NCBI GenBank assembly: GCA_017482385.1 | Contig: JAFUNI010000004.1 | Location: 50,668-114,667, forward strand | Origin: Oscillospiraceae bacterium | GTDB taxonomy: Bacteria; Bacillota; Clostridia; Oscillospirales; Oscillospiraceae | Length of the DNA stretch: 64,000 bases | Direction of reading: 5' to 3' | Part shown: piece by piece, positions 8,642 to 17,489 of the stretch | How the letters are laid out: each line of letters opens with the position of its first letter | Numbering within the stretch: the first letter of the stretch is position 1 | Position numbers and translations under genes: made by a program | The notes under the pieces: model-generated | What the model was told of the DNA's origin: nothing | Seen by the model: only the letters and a program-made list of their open reading frames with translations | Database searches by the model: none

Positions 8642-10087
8642 TTAACCTTTCAGCATTTTCTGAAACAGCGCCATATACCGTGCAGCGGGCTTGTCCCAGC
8701 TGAAATCCTGCTGCATATCGATCTTCTGTAAAGTCCGGAAGGAATCTTTCTTGTTGTTGTACAGATTCAGACACCGCTTTAGCGCGCCCAGGAAATCATC
8801 TGCATTGTAGCTTTGGAAAGTAAAGCCCAAACCACCCTGGCCGTCCTCATCAACAGGGGGAACAGTATCCCGCAGACCGCCGGTTGCGTGCACAACGGGC
8901 ACAGTGCCGTAGCGCATGGCATTCATCTGACTTAAACCGCAGGGCTCGCTTTTGGAGGGCATCAGGTAGATGTCGCCGCCGGCGTAGATCCGGGAGGCAA
9001 GCTTGAGATCAAAAGTGATCTTTGCAGCCACCTTTTGAGGAAATTCCTGCTGCAAAGAACGGAAAAAGTTCTCATAATGGCTTTCGCCGGTTCCCAGGAT
9101 CAACAGCTGGCAATCCTCTTCCCACAGGAGTCTGCGGGCAATATGGCACAGCAGATCCAAGCCCTTGTGGCCGGCCAATCTTGTGACCATCACCATCAGC
9201 GGCGCATCAGCCCTCACGGGCAGCCCCACTTCTTTCTGCAAAGCGGCCTTGCAGGCGGCCTTGCCTTCGGTGAAGGTTTCTGCGTTGTAGTGGGCAGGCA
9301 GAGCAGCGTCCGTTTCCGGATTAAAGGTGTTTACATCAATGCCGTTGGTGATGCCGGTGAGCTTGCCGGCATTCCCGGCAAGGACGGAAGAAAGCCCGTG
9401 GGCATAATAGGGAAGCATAAGCTCTTTCGCATAGCTTTCCGATACGGTGGTCACCAAATCGGCGCACTCGATAGCGCCTTTCATCATATTGACAGCCCCG
9501 TCCATATCCAGCCGCTCCCGGTAGGTCCAGGGAAGACCCAGCACATCATCAAAGAAATCGCTGTCCGCCCAGCCCTGGTATTCAATGTTGTGAATGGTGA
9601 ACATACACCGGGTATTGGGGAAGAAGGGATAGTATTGAGATTTCAGAAAAACGGGAACCAAAGCGGTCTGCCAGTCGTTACACTGGATCACATCGGGGAT
9701 AAAATCGATAGAAACCAAAGCATCCAGGCAGGCCTTGGCAAAATAGGCATACCGCTCCCCGTCGTCACCGTGACCGTAGGGCGCGCCCTCCCGGCCACCG
9801 AAGTAATACAGATTGTCCAGGAAATATACCTGCACACCATCGGTGCGGTTTTTAAGCTTATGCACACCGGTGTACTGCTGCCGCCAGCCCAAAGCTACGT
9901 GGAATTGCGCCACCAGCTCCGTTTCAAATGCAGGGTTGTCCAGTATTTTCTTGTAATAAGGGAGGATCAGCGCTACCTCGTTGCCTTCGATCCGGGACAG
10001 GGCGGCAGGCAAAGCCTCCATCACATCTCCCAGGCCGCCGGACTTGATATAGGGCGCGCCCTCAGATGCCAAAATGGCAATTTTCAT
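8642..10087 (-). CDS. glgA: glycogen synthase (ADP-glucose type, GT5)
   Basis: It transfers glucose from ADP-glucose to the growing alpha-1,4-glucan. The 481 residues match the family length. KSGGLGDVMEALPAAL near residue 16 is the GT5 ADP-glucose-binding KxGGLGDV motif. GNDWQTALVP-type (QCNDWQTALVPVFLKSQ), the TRLAGHKGLDLL segment and the C-terminal PSKSEPCGLSQMNAMRYGTVPVVHATGGLRDTV are typical. It overlaps glgD by four bases. Confidence 0.97.
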   Translation of the reverse strand: MKIAILASEGAPYIKSGGLGDVMEALPAALSRIEGNEVALILPYYKKILDNPAFETELVAQFHVALGWRQQYTGVHKLKNRTDGVQVYFLDNLYYFGGREGAPYGHGDDGERYAYFAKACLDALVSIDFIPDVIQCNDWQTALVPVFLKSQYYPFFPNTRCMFTIHNIEYQGWADSDFFDDVLGLPWTYRERLDMDGAVNMMKGAIECADLVTTVSESYAKELMLPYYAHGLSSVLAGNAGKLTGITNGIDVNTFNPETDAALPAHYNAETFTEGKAACKAALQKEVGLPVRADAPLMVMVTRLAGHKGLDLLCHIARRLLWEEDCQLLILGTGESHYENFFRSLQQEFPQKVAAKITFDLKLASRIYAGGDIYLMPSKSEPCGLSQMNAMRYGTVPVVHATGGLRDTVPPVDEDGQGGLGFTFQSYNADDFLGALKRCLNLYNNKKDSFRTLQKIDMQQDFSWDKPAARYMALFQKMLKG

Positions 10088-11196
10088 ACGATTTCTCCTC
10101 GTTTGATGATGATGGGACGGTTGGGGGTTCCGATGATCTGCGTACCGGGCTGCACCACCACATCCTTGTCCAAAATCACATATTTCAGTTCGCAGTTTTC
10201 GCCGACCACAGTGTCGTTCATGATCAGACAGTTTTCAATCTTAGCGCCGGCCTTGACTGTGACCTGCCGGAACAGAACACTGTCCCGGACACTGCCCTCC
10301 AGCATACCGCCGTCTGCCACCAGACAGTTGTCGATGGAAGACGCTTCGCCGTAGTAGGTGGGAACCCGGTCGCGAACCTTGGTGTAAACCGGATGGTTGT
10401 AGTAAAACAGGTCGTGGCGGGTACGACTGTTGAGCAACGCCAAAGAGTTGTGGAAATACTCCTCTACGGACTCGTTAAACATAGCGAGGCCGGGGAAGTT
10501 ATACACATTCAGTGTAATTTCACCCCGCTGCCAGCTGCCCAGCACCAAGTCCCGGTCCATATGATACAGATTCCGGGCGATGCACTCCTGTACCAGCTTA
10601 CGCAGCAGGCGCTTGGACAGCACAAAAAGGTCCATAGATGCCAGGTAATTGGCAGGGGCTGCATAGTCCACAGCAATATCGGCGATCTCGCCGGACTCGT
10701 TTAACTGGATGGCCAGGTCCAGCTGCTTTTTGCCGTTGGCAATGCCTGCCTTGGTTACCACGGTGATGTCCTTACCGCTTTTTATATGCGCATTCAGTAC
10801 GCTGTTCAAGTCCAAATTGCACAAAATGGCGGAGTCAGCCATGACCACATACTCATCCTCCGGGCCAAAGTCAATAAAGGTCATTGCATGATAAAGACCT
10901 TCCAGCTTGCCCCGGTAGCTGTGGGAGGAGGACATGGCAAAGGGGGTCAGAAATTCCAGGCCGCCTTCTTCCAGCTCTAAGCCCCATTCCTCGCCGGAGC
11001 CGATGTGGTTGATAAGGCTTTGATAATTCTGACGGGATACAATACCGATATGGCGAATGCCCGCAGCTGCCATGTTGGAAAGGTGGAAGTCGATCTGCCG
11101 ATAGCGGCCGCCGAAGGGGATGCTGCCCATAGTGCGCCGGTGGCTCAGCACATCCATATTGGCGTCGTTGGCAAAGATAATACCCATTACATTCAT
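10084..11196 (-). CDS. glgD: GlgD, glucose-1-phosphate adenylyltransferase regulatory-type subunit
   Basis: A 370-residue GlgC paralogue typical of Firmicutes, where GlgC and GlgD form a mixed enzyme and GlgD has weak or no catalysis of its own. The nucleotidyltransferase N-terminus is divergent (IIFANDANMDVLSHRRTMGSIPFGGRYRQIDF), lacking the GGxGxRL loop seen in the neighbouring GlgC. The C-terminal half is a left-handed beta-helix with isoleucine-rich turns (VKAGAKIENCLIMNDTVVGENCEL). It follows glgC by 14 bases. Confidence 0.95.
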   Translation of the reverse strand: MNVMGIIFANDANMDVLSHRRTMGSIPFGGRYRQIDFHLSNMAAAGIRHIGIVSRQNYQSLINHIGSGEEWGLELEEGGLEFLTPFAMSSSHSYRGKLEGLYHAMTFIDFGPEDEYVVMADSAILCNLDLNSVLNAHIKSGKDITVVTKAGIANGKKQLDLAIQLNESGEIADIAVDYAAPANYLASMDLFVLSKRLLRKLVQECIARNLYHMDRDLVLGSWQRGEITLNVYNFPGLAMFNESVEEYFHNSLALLNSRTRHDLFYYNHPVYTKVRDRVPTYYGEASSIDNCLVADGGMLEGSVRDSVLFRQVTVKAGAKIENCLIMNDTVVGENCELKYVILDKDVVVQPGTQIIGTPNRPIIIKRGEIV

Positions 11197-11210
11197 AGTG
11201 CGTCCCTCCT

Positions 11211-12401
11211 TTACCGCATTTCGCCGGGCAGAACCACTGTGCCGGTTTCGACTACAGTATTCTTTGCCACAACGCTGATAGCTTTTTCTTCCTCGGGAGT
11301 GAAGACACCGCCAACTACCGCGTTGCGGCTGATCTTTGCGTTCTCACCCACAATAGAATGGCGAACAATAGCGCCGGATTCAATGGTCACGCCAGGCATC
11401 ACCACAGAATTTTCCACCAAAGCGCCAGCACCCACAGTACAGCCGGTGGAGATAATGCTGTTTTGCACAGATCCGTAAACCTCAGAGCCCTCTGCGATGA
11501 AGCAATTCACAGTCTTTGCTTTTTCATCAATGTAGGAAGAGGGGAGTGCATTGTTACGGGCGTAGATCTTGCTGCGCTCGTCACCCCGGATGTTAAAGGC
11601 GGGCTCTTTGCCCAGCAGGTCCATATTGGCCTCCCACAAAGAGTCGATGGTGCCCACATCCTTCCAGTAGCCGTCAAAGGGATAGGCCATCATCTTATGA
11701 CCGGCATTCAGCAGACCGGGAATGATGTTTTTGCCAAAATCGTTGGAAGAATTGGGATCAGCCTCGTCTTCGACCAGCGCTTTGTGCAGAACATCCCAGT
11801 TAAATACGTAAATGCCCATGGAGGCGTTGGTGGACTTGGGCTTTGCAGGCTTTTCCTCAAACTCGTAAATGGAATTGTCGGGGTTGGTGTTCAGAATACC
11901 GAAACGGCTGGCTTCACTTAGGGGAACATCCCGGACAGCAATGGTACAGGAAGCATTGTTTTTTTCGTGATATTCCACCATGGCGTTGTAATCCATTTTG
12001 TAAATATGGTCGCCGGAGAGGATCACCACATAGTCCGGATCAAAGCGCTCAATAAAGTCGATGTTTTGATAAATGGCATTGGCAGTGCCCTTGTACCAGC
12101 CACTCTTCTTGTCGTGGCGTTCGTAGGGGGGAAGTACCTGGGCACAGCTGCGGGTCTTGTTAAGACCCCAGGGCTGTCCGTTGCCGATGTACTCGTTCAG
12201 CTCCAAAGGCTGATACTGGGTAAGAATGCCCACCGTATCAATGCCGGAATTAACGCAGTTACTTAAGGGGAAATCGATAATGCGGTATTTGCCGCCGAAG
12301 GGGACGGCAGGTTTGGCGGTCTTCTCGGTAAGGACCTTCAAACGACTGCCCTGACCACCGGCCAAGAGCATTGCGATACAGCGCTTTTTCTGAACAAGCA
12401 T
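11211..12401 (-). CDS. glgC: glucose-1-phosphate adenylyltransferase (ADP-glucose pyrophosphorylase)
   Basis: It makes ADP-glucose from ATP and glucose-1-phosphate, the committed step of glycogen synthesis. The 396 residues include [20 protein letters not shown] near residue 13 (catalytic loop), [24 protein letters not shown] and [21 protein letters not shown]-terminal beta-helix follows ([23 protein letters not shown]). TAAGGAG precedes the ATG. It is the first gene of the run to lrgB. The 190 bases upstream are AT-rich and contain a second ribosome-site-like AAAGGAG near 12440, but I could not fix a promoter there. Confidence 0.97.
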   Translation of the reverse strand: MLVQKKRCIAMLLAGGQGSRLKVLTEKTAKPAVPFGGKYRIIDFPLSNCVNSGIDTVGILTQYQPLELNEYIGNGQPWGLNKTRSCAQVLPPYERHDKKSGWYKGTANAIYQNIDFIERFDPDYVVILSGDHIYKMDYNAMVEYHEKNNASCTIAVRDVPLSEASRFGILNTNPDNSIYEFEEKPAKPKSTNASMGIYVFNWDVLHKALVEDEADPNSSNDFGKNIIPGLLNAGHKMMAYPFDGYWKDVGTIDSLWEANMDLLGKEPAFNIRGDERSKIYARNNALPSSYIDEKAKTVNCFIAEGSEVYGSVQNSIISTGCTVGAGALVENSVVMPGVTIESGAIVRHSIVGENAKISRNAVVGGVFTPEEEKAISVVAKNTVVETGTVVLPGEMR

Positions 12402-12554
12402 AGTAACAACTCCTTAAATAATGGTGAAGTAAAAGGGAATATAACTCCTTTATATATAGAATATCATATTTCTGCAGAGAAAGAAAGGGGTATTTTTTGC
12501 TAAAAACCTGTGTAAAAATATGGCAGTTATGACGAGAAGATAAGGGAAAAACGC

Positions 12555-12586
12555 AAAAACTGCCACACATCGTGTGGCAGTAAAAA
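12555..12586 (-). terminator. intrinsic terminator after the phosphohydrolase gene
   Basis: A 10-base perfect stem (ACTGCCACAC / GTGTGGCAGT, 3-base loop) is followed on the minus strand by TTTTT. It lies just past the stop at 12593, in the leader of glgC. Confidence 0.85.
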
Positions 12587-12592
12587 TGCGGG

Positions 12593-13399
12593 TTAAGCAT
12601 CCGTCTTGGGGAGTACCTTGTAGAAGTGGGTAATATTCAAGTCCTCATCCGTGTCCAGACCGTGAGAACCGCAGTCACCGTCGATCTCGTGGCAGCCATG
12701 ATCCATAGCGAAGCCCATAAGGGTGTTGTGATGCGCCCAATGTTCTGCGATCATTTCGTAGTACATACCGAAGGCCTTTGCGTTGGTGCGAAGTTCACCC
12801 AAGGAATCGACACTTTCCGGACCGGTCTTGTGCATACAGGTATCGTAGTTTCCGTTGTACACGCAAATGAAGTCGTGCTTGTCTTCCAAAATCAGCTGGG
12901 CGGCTTTGGCATTGACCTTCTCGATGGAATCGTAAAGATAGTAATCCATATTCCGTTCCAAATAAATGTTACCCATGCTGTCCTTTGCGGTGGATACCAG
13001 GGCGGGCTTTTTGCCGGCCCGCAGCAGGGCGTCAAAAATGGTGTCAATTCTGATCACCGGCTTGGCATACTCCCGAATGCCGTGAACTGCGGGCTGGGCG
13101 CCGGTGTACATAGTGCCGAAGCAAACCGGAGTCACAGAGGGCATCACGGTACAAAGGGGCAGCTGCAGCTCAGTCCTGTTGGTCACTTCGGCAAGAAAGT
13201 GGGGATACTTTTGGAAAATCCACTGGGCAACAGCATCGGGATTGTACATAAAGATCCGGTCTGCCTTCTTGCCGTTTAGCTGGCTGTCTATGTAAGCGCA
13301 CAGGTCAGCATTGGGCGCAGCGGATTCCTTGGGCGGTTCAATACCGAGAGCATAACACAGAGCAGCGCACAGTGTATCCAAAGAGGTAGCGTTTCTCAT
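12593..13399 (-). CDS. alkaline-phosphatase-fold hydrolase (type I phosphodiesterase/nucleotide pyrophosphatase-like)
   Basis: A 268-residue cytoplasmic protein. PSVTPVCFGTMYTGAQPAVHGI near residues 88-109 is the conserved active-site segment of this superfamily, with a Thr or Ser nucleophile and a nearby TGxxPxxHGI. DHGCHEIDGDCGSHGLDTDEDLN near the C-terminus carries the Asp/His metal ligands. The protein is shorter than most family members and lacks a signal peptide, so the substrate is probably a cytosolic phospho-ester or diester; it cannot be named. It has its own promoter (13430-13458) and terminator, and ends just before the glg run. Confidence 0.8.
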   Translation of the reverse strand: MRNATSLDTLCAALCYALGIEPPKESAAPNADLCAYIDSQLNGKKADRIFMYNPDAVAQWIFQKYPHFLAEVTNRTELQLPLCTVMPSVTPVCFGTMYTGAQPAVHGIREYAKPVIRIDTIFDALLRAGKKPALVSTAKDSMGNIYLERNMDYYLYDSIEKVNAKAAQLILEDKHDFICVYNGNYDTCMHKTGPESVDSLGELRTNAKAFGMYYEMIAEHWAHHNTLMGFAMDHGCHEIDGDCGSHGLDTDEDLNITHFYKVLPKTDA

Positions 13400-13429
13400 A
13401 GTCGGTCTCCTTTGTGTTTTATGTTCTAT

Positions 13430-13458
13430 ATTATATCACAGTATTTTTGCCCCTGCAA
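13430..13458 (-). promoter_or_regulatory. promoter of the phosphohydrolase gene
   Basis: On the minus strand TTGCAG (13453-13458) and TATAAT (13430-13435) are spaced by 17 bases. They lie 31 bases upstream of the ATG. The rest of the 13400-13680 gap is AT-rich; a weak TTGTAA-17-TAAACT on the plus strand around 13522-13550 may serve the ABC gene. Confidence 0.75.
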
Positions 13459-13680
13459 CGGCAGATTCGACAATGGTTTTTTTGCACAAAAAAATGGGGT
13501 CAATTTTGTGGAAAATCCATCTTGTAATTGATACGCTTTCGTGATAAACTGACCCAAAACAAAGAAAGTCAAACTTCCCAAAAACTGTGCTGTTTTGCGG
13601 GTCTTGGCAAGCCTGCAAGGAGGAAACAGCACCGCAACGTGATTGGCCAGAAGCAATGGACAAAACGGAGGAAGTAAAAA

Positions 13681-16017
13681 ATGATAAAAACAGACCGAAC
13701 GGACGAAACTGACCCAGCGCAGCTTCGGGAGGAAGCAAGCCTGACTGTCAATGAACCCTTCCGGGGCAGACAGTTTGCGGCAAACAAAAAGCTCACTGTG
13801 GAAGAAAGAACCCTGTTGGAAAGCACCCTTGCAGAGGAAGAAAGCCTCCTGTTCGCAGTGGTGGGTGATTTGAACATCCGAAACCACTATGCCCGTTCCG
13901 TCCTTGTTGTGACGGAAAAAGGACTGTATGGTTTGGATGCAAGCTTTGAAAACGGTGTCCGCACCCAAAGCTTTGATGGGCTGAAAAGGGCCTTTGTCAA
14001 GCGTTGCTACGGCAATGCATTGCTGATCTTTACGGATGATGCGGATAACCGCACCAATTTCCTGCGCTTTTCTTATAAGGAAGCGCCCGTGTTTGATGCT
14101 GCCGCAACCTTCATTAACCGGGTAGCCTCCGGCAATGACCGGGAAGAGGAGCTGCGTACGATTGAAAGTTCCTTTGAAAAGCAGTTCCGGGTCTGCCCCA
14201 AATGCGGCCGTACCTTGATTCGCCCCGGCGCGCCCTGTATGAATTGCCAGTCCAAGGATAAGGTGATTGGGAAGCTGGGCCGTTACATCCTGCCGTATAA
14301 GGGTATCCTGGCGATTTGCCTGCTGTTGGCAGTGGTAACCACTGCGGTGTCCCTGGTGCCGCCCTATATGACTAAGGTGTTGGTGGACAGTGTGCTGCCT
14401 AACGGGGATAAGAACGGCCTGTTGCAGTGCGTGATCGTATTGCTCGTTGCCCACCTTATCCACTATGGCGTTGGTGCTGTTCGTTCCCATTTTATGCGTG
14501 TCACCGGCGACCGGATCATGACGGATATTCGCAACGATGTGTATGAAAAAGCCCAAAAGCTGCAAATGCGCTTTTATGACCGCACCTCCACTGGCTCGGT
14601 CATCAACCGCATCAGCGGCGACAGCCAGACTATCAACGCCTTTATGATGCGTGTCACCCAGGAAGTGGTGGTGCAGCTGTTTTTGCTTATGGGCATTATC
14701 GTGATTATGTTTGCTATGAACTGGCAGATGACCTTGCTTGCCTTGGTGCCGGTGCCCTTTGTGGTTATGGGTTCCCGGATCTTCGGCAAAAAAGTGAGGC
14801 CCTACTACCGCAGAAGTTGGCGCTATTGGTCGGCAGTTACCAGTATTATGACCGATACCATCCCCGGTATCCGTGTCATTAAGGCCTTTGCAAGAGAGAA
14901 TCGCAGCGTGGACAAATTCAAAAAGGCCAATAATTTCTGGTTGCAAACGGATATCAAAGTCTCCCGGATCGTTACGTTGTTTCCAAATGTGGTGGGCTTT
15001 GCCGTAACCTGCGGCTCTTTGCTCATTTGGAGCGTAGGCGGCAACTGGGTCATTGAAAAGCCGGAGTTTATCTCCGCAGGTCTGCTGGTGTCCTTTATTT
15101 CCTACGCATCCATGTTCTATGGCCCGGTGAATTTCTTTGCCAACTTGAACGATTCCTATCAAAATTTCCTCAATGCCGCTGAGCGGTTGATGGATATCAT
15201 CGATGCCGAGCCGGAAAATGATTTCTCCGGCGGCAAGCACCCGGAGAAGCTCCACGGTAAGATCGAATTCCGGAATGTGAACTTCTCCTTTGACCGGGCG
15301 AAAAAGACCCTGACCAATGTGAATTTTGTCATTGAACCCGGTGATATCGTGGGTATTGTGGGTACTACCGGTGCCGGTAAATCCACTATCATTAACCTGC
15401 TGATGCGTTACTATGACCAGTATGACGGCGAGATCTTGGTGGACGATATCAATATCCGGGACATTGATATGACCTTCTATCGCTCGGAGCTGGGTTATGT
15501 CCAGCAAGAGCCCATGATGTTCCATGAGACCATCTATCAGAACATTGCCTATGGCTGCGAAAATGCCACTGTGGAGGATGTGATCCACGCGGCGGATGTG
15601 GCCAATGCCCATAGCTTTATTGCCCGCCTGCCCGACGGTTACGATACGGTGCTGGGCGAACGGGGCGTAGGCCTGTCCGGCGGCGAACGGCAGCGTTTGT
15701 CCATCGCCCGGGCGGTGCTGAAGAACCCCAGTATTCTGCTCTTTGACGAAGCTACCGCCTCCGTTGACTCGGAAACCGAGCATCAGATCCAGGAGGCCAT
15801 CGAGCAGATGATCCAGGGCAGAACCACCCTGATGATCGCCCACCGCCTGTCCACCCTGCGCAAAGCCAATAAGATCATCGTGGTGGACAAGGGTAAGATC
15901 CTGGAAATGGGTACACCTGAGGAACTGATGGAGAAAAAGGGCAAATATTATAAGCTGATCCAAATCCAAACCATGTCCGCTGAAATTCAGAAGACAAAAG
16001 AGGAAGAGAGGCTGTGA
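13681..16017 (+). CDS. ABC exporter with N-terminal sensor-like region and zinc ribbon (DUF1854-associated)
   Basis: A 778-residue fused ABC transporter half. Residues 1-170 are an extra domain of unknown role, followed by a four-cysteine ribbon CPKCGRTLIRPGAPCMNC near 177-194. Six membrane segments then lie around 205-470, and an ATP-binding domain around 520-760 has Walker A GTTGAGKST, signature LSGGERQRLSIARA and Walker B ILLFDEATAS. Exporters of this shape sit beside DUF1854 genes and have been annotated as cyanophycin-metabolism-associated ABC transporters in proteobacteria; no cyanophycin gene is visible here. Homodimer formation is expected. It overlaps or abuts the DUF1854 gene. A 847-residue antisense frame is a shadow. 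Confidence 0.88.
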   Translation: MIKTDRTDETDPAQLREEASLTVNEPFRGRQFAANKKLTVEERTLLESTLAEEESLLFAVVGDLNIRNHYARSVLVVTEKGLYGLDASFENGVRTQSFDGLKRAFVKRCYGNALLIFTDDADNRTNFLRFSYKEAPVFDAAATFINRVASGNDREEELRTIESSFEKQFRVCPKCGRTLIRPGAPCMNCQSKDKVIGKLGRYILPYKGILAICLLLAVVTTAVSLVPPYMTKVLVDSVLPNGDKNGLLQCVIVLLVAHLIHYGVGAVRSHFMRVTGDRIMTDIRNDVYEKAQKLQMRFYDRTSTGSVINRISGDSQTINAFMMRVTQEVVVQLFLLMGIIVIMFAMNWQMTLLALVPVPFVVMGSRIFGKKVRPYYRRSWRYWSAVTSIMTDTIPGIRVIKAFARENRSVDKFKKANNFWLQTDIKVSRIVTLFPNVVGFAVTCGSLLIWSVGGNWVIEKPEFISAGLLVSFISYASMFYGPVNFFANLNDSYQNFLNAAERLMDIIDAEPENDFSGGKHPEKLHGKIEFRNVNFSFDRAKKTLTNVNFVIEPGDIVGIVGTTGAGKSTIINLLMRYYDQYDGEILVDDINIRDIDMTFYRSELGYVQQEPMMFHETIYQNIAYGCENATVEDVIHAADVANAHSFIARLPDGYDTVLGERGVGLSGGERQRLSIARAVLKNPSILLFDEATASVDSETEHQIQEAIEQMIQGRTTLMIAHRLSTLRKANKIIVVDKGKILEMGTPEELMEKKGKYYKLIQIQTMSAEIQKTKEEERL

Positions 16018-16019
16018 GT

Positions 16020-16505
16020 ATGGAACGAATCTATATTGATGGCCATATGGCCAAGTTTACCCGCAAGGATATTACCACTGTGGATGTGCAGCTGCAGGAC
16101 GGAACGATCTTCCAAAATGTAGAGCCCCGCTGCCTGTTTCCTTCTTCCGACGGAAGAAATTTCATTACCCTTTTGGATGAAAACGGTATAGAGCAGGCGG
16201 TGATCCGCAGTTTGGATACTCTACCGGCGGAGCAGAGGGAAATCATAGAGGGTTGCCTTGCTGAGTATTATCTCATTCCCCGTATTACCAAGATTCTGAA
16301 TACCACAGAAAAGTTTGGGCTTATCACCTTGGATACGGAAACTGACCGGGGGCCTGCCCGGATCGAGATCCGCAACCTGCTCTACGGTTTCAAGCAGGTG
16401 GGTAACCGCCTGCTCCTGCGGGACGGCAATGACAACCGCTACGAAGTTCCCGACTTAACGAAACTGGATGCTAAAAGCCGTCATTTGCTGGACAACTTCA
16501 TATAA
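16020..16505 (+). CDS. DUF1854 family protein
   Basis: A 161-residue soluble protein, mostly beta-strand, with the segments FTRKDITTVDVQLQDG, CLFPSSDGRNFITLLDENG and the C-terminal LRDGNDNRYEVPDLTKLD, the part I associate with DUF1854. The family is consistently next to ABC transporters and its function is unknown. The ATG at 16020 is preferred because GAGAGG lies 8 bases before it; a GTG at 16014 overlaps the ABC stop. With the exporter it forms a two-gene unit ending at the terminator that follows. I infer a regulatory or substrate-handling partner of the exporter. Confidence 0.8.
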   Translation: MERIYIDGHMAKFTRKDITTVDVQLQDGTIFQNVEPRCLFPSSDGRNFITLLDENGIEQAVIRSLDTLPAEQREIIEGCLAEYYLIPRITKILNTTEKFGLITLDTETDRGPARIEIRNLLYGFKQVGNRLLLRDGNDNRYEVPDLTKLDAKSRHLLDNFI

Positions 16506-16511
16506 AAAACA

Positions 16512-16538
16512 AAGACCCGTGGATTGACCACGGGTCTT
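16512..16538. terminator. intrinsic terminator between DUF1854 gene and ribU
   Basis: An 11-base perfect stem AAGACCCGTGG / CCACGGGTCTT has a 5-base loop and A/T-rich flanks on both sides. It serves two convergent genes. Confidence 0.85.
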
Positions 16539-16540
16539 GC

Positions 16541-17245
16541 TTATTTTCCGAAGAGAGGTCTTGCTACTTTCTTGTAAAGCAAGAGCGTCAGTAGGGAAAT
16601 AGTTACACCTTTAATAAGATTCAGCGGCGCAACTGCCAGCAGGACAAAGCTTTGCAAAGAGGAAATGCCGGCGTTTATCTTGCTGCCCATACCGATGATG
16701 GCATCCAACGGCAGGCCGAACAGCTGGGAGAACTTGGGCAGCAGATAAATGGCGTTGAACATGCTGCCGAAGATGGTTAAAAACAATGTGCCGGTGATCA
16801 GACCCCACAGAGCGCTGGCCCGGGTCTTTTTGGTATGGTAGACGATCACTGCCGGCAGCACCAGGCTGCAGCCCACGGCAAAATTTGCAAAATCACCCAC
16901 AAATGCAGTGGAAGTGCCCTTCAGCAGCAGCTTTAGAATGATCTTCACTGCCTCGCAGGCAACAGCAGAGGTGGGACCCAGGTAAAAACCGCAGAGCATC
17001 ACAGGCAATTCCGAGAAGTCTAACTTGTAAAACTCAGGGGCCAGGAACAGCAGGGGGAAGTCCAGCATATGCAGCACCGATGCAATCGCGCCGCAAATGG
17101 CCACGGTGCACATCCAACGGGTCTTGGAGGTGCGCCGGGTGGCGGGGAGAAAATGCTCCGCAATTTTTGAAACCACAGTGAGGGCTGCAATGATTCCTGC
17201 GCAGCACAGCACAAACACAAAGTTTTCTTTCAAGTCAGTCCACAT
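16541..17245 (-). CDS. ribU: RibU-type riboflavin ECF transporter substrate-binding subunit
   Basis: A 234-residue membrane protein with six or so helices that binds riboflavin and works with a shared ECF energy module (EcfA/A'/T), which is not in this window. The segment KLDFSELPVMLCGFYLGPTSAV near residue 75 and ACEAVKIILKLLLKGTSTAF fit RibU. The N-terminal stretch before the first core helix is somewhat long. GAGGTGG precedes the ATG. The FMN riboswitch upstream settles the substrate better than the protein sequence alone. It is monocistronic, with a terminator shared with the convergent gene. Confidence 0.92.
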   Translation of the reverse strand: MWTDLKENFVFVLCCAGIIAALTVVSKIAEHFLPATRRTSKTRWMCTVAICGAIASVLHMLDFPLLFLAPEFYKLDFSELPVMLCGFYLGPTSAVACEAVKIILKLLLKGTSTAFVGDFANFAVGCSLVLPAVIVYHTKKTRASALWGLITGTLFLTIFGSMFNAIYLLPKFSQLFGLPLDAIIGMGSKINAGISSLQSFVLLAVAPLNLIKGVTISLLTLLLYKKVARPLFGK

Positions 17246-17257
17246 ACTACCACCTCA

Positions 17258-17291
17258 ATAAAAATTGCCCTGGGTATAGGATACCCAGGGC
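17258..17291 (-). terminator. riboswitch expression-platform terminator upstream of ribU
   Basis: An 11-base perfect stem GCCCTGGGTAT / ATACCCAGGGC with a 3-base loop is followed on the minus strand by AATTTTTATT. It lies between the FMN aptamer and the ribU start, so FMN binding would favour it and stop transcription. Confidence 0.88.
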
Positions 17292-17307
17292 ATAAAAATA
17301 CAGTAAA

Positions 17308-17424
17308 ATTCCTCTTCTTCCATCCTGACTGTACAGTCGGTATCGGAATTGCACCGATTCAGCTTGCGCTCGCGGACTTTTACCGCCGGTCGGGAATCGC
17401 ACCCTGCCCTGAAGATCTCTATGA
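17308..17424 (-). ncRNA. FMN riboswitch (RFN element)
   Basis: Read on the minus strand, the leader contains AGGGCAGGGTGCGATTCCC, then GACCGGCGGTAAAAGTCCGC, GCGAGC, and finally a GACTGTACAGTCAGGATGGA arm. This is the conserved order and sequence of the FMN aptamer. It binds FMN and represses the riboflavin transporter when flavin is sufficient. Confidence 0.96.
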
Positions 17425-17434
17425 AGTTATCAAC

Positions 17435-17463
17435 AGCATACCACGACTACACCGACTTGTCAA
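17435..17463 (-). promoter_or_regulatory. promoter of the FMN riboswitch-ribU transcript
   Basis: TTGACA (17458-17463) and TATGCT (17435-17440) on the minus strand are separated by 17 bases, starting transcription just before the aptamer. Confidence 0.85.
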
Positions 17464-17489
17464 GAAGACAGGTCTATGCTACAATAAAA

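Noticed and set aside
13426-15969. 847-residue minus-strand reading frame
   Set aside because: Antisense to the ABC exporter, whose Walker and signature motifs are certain.
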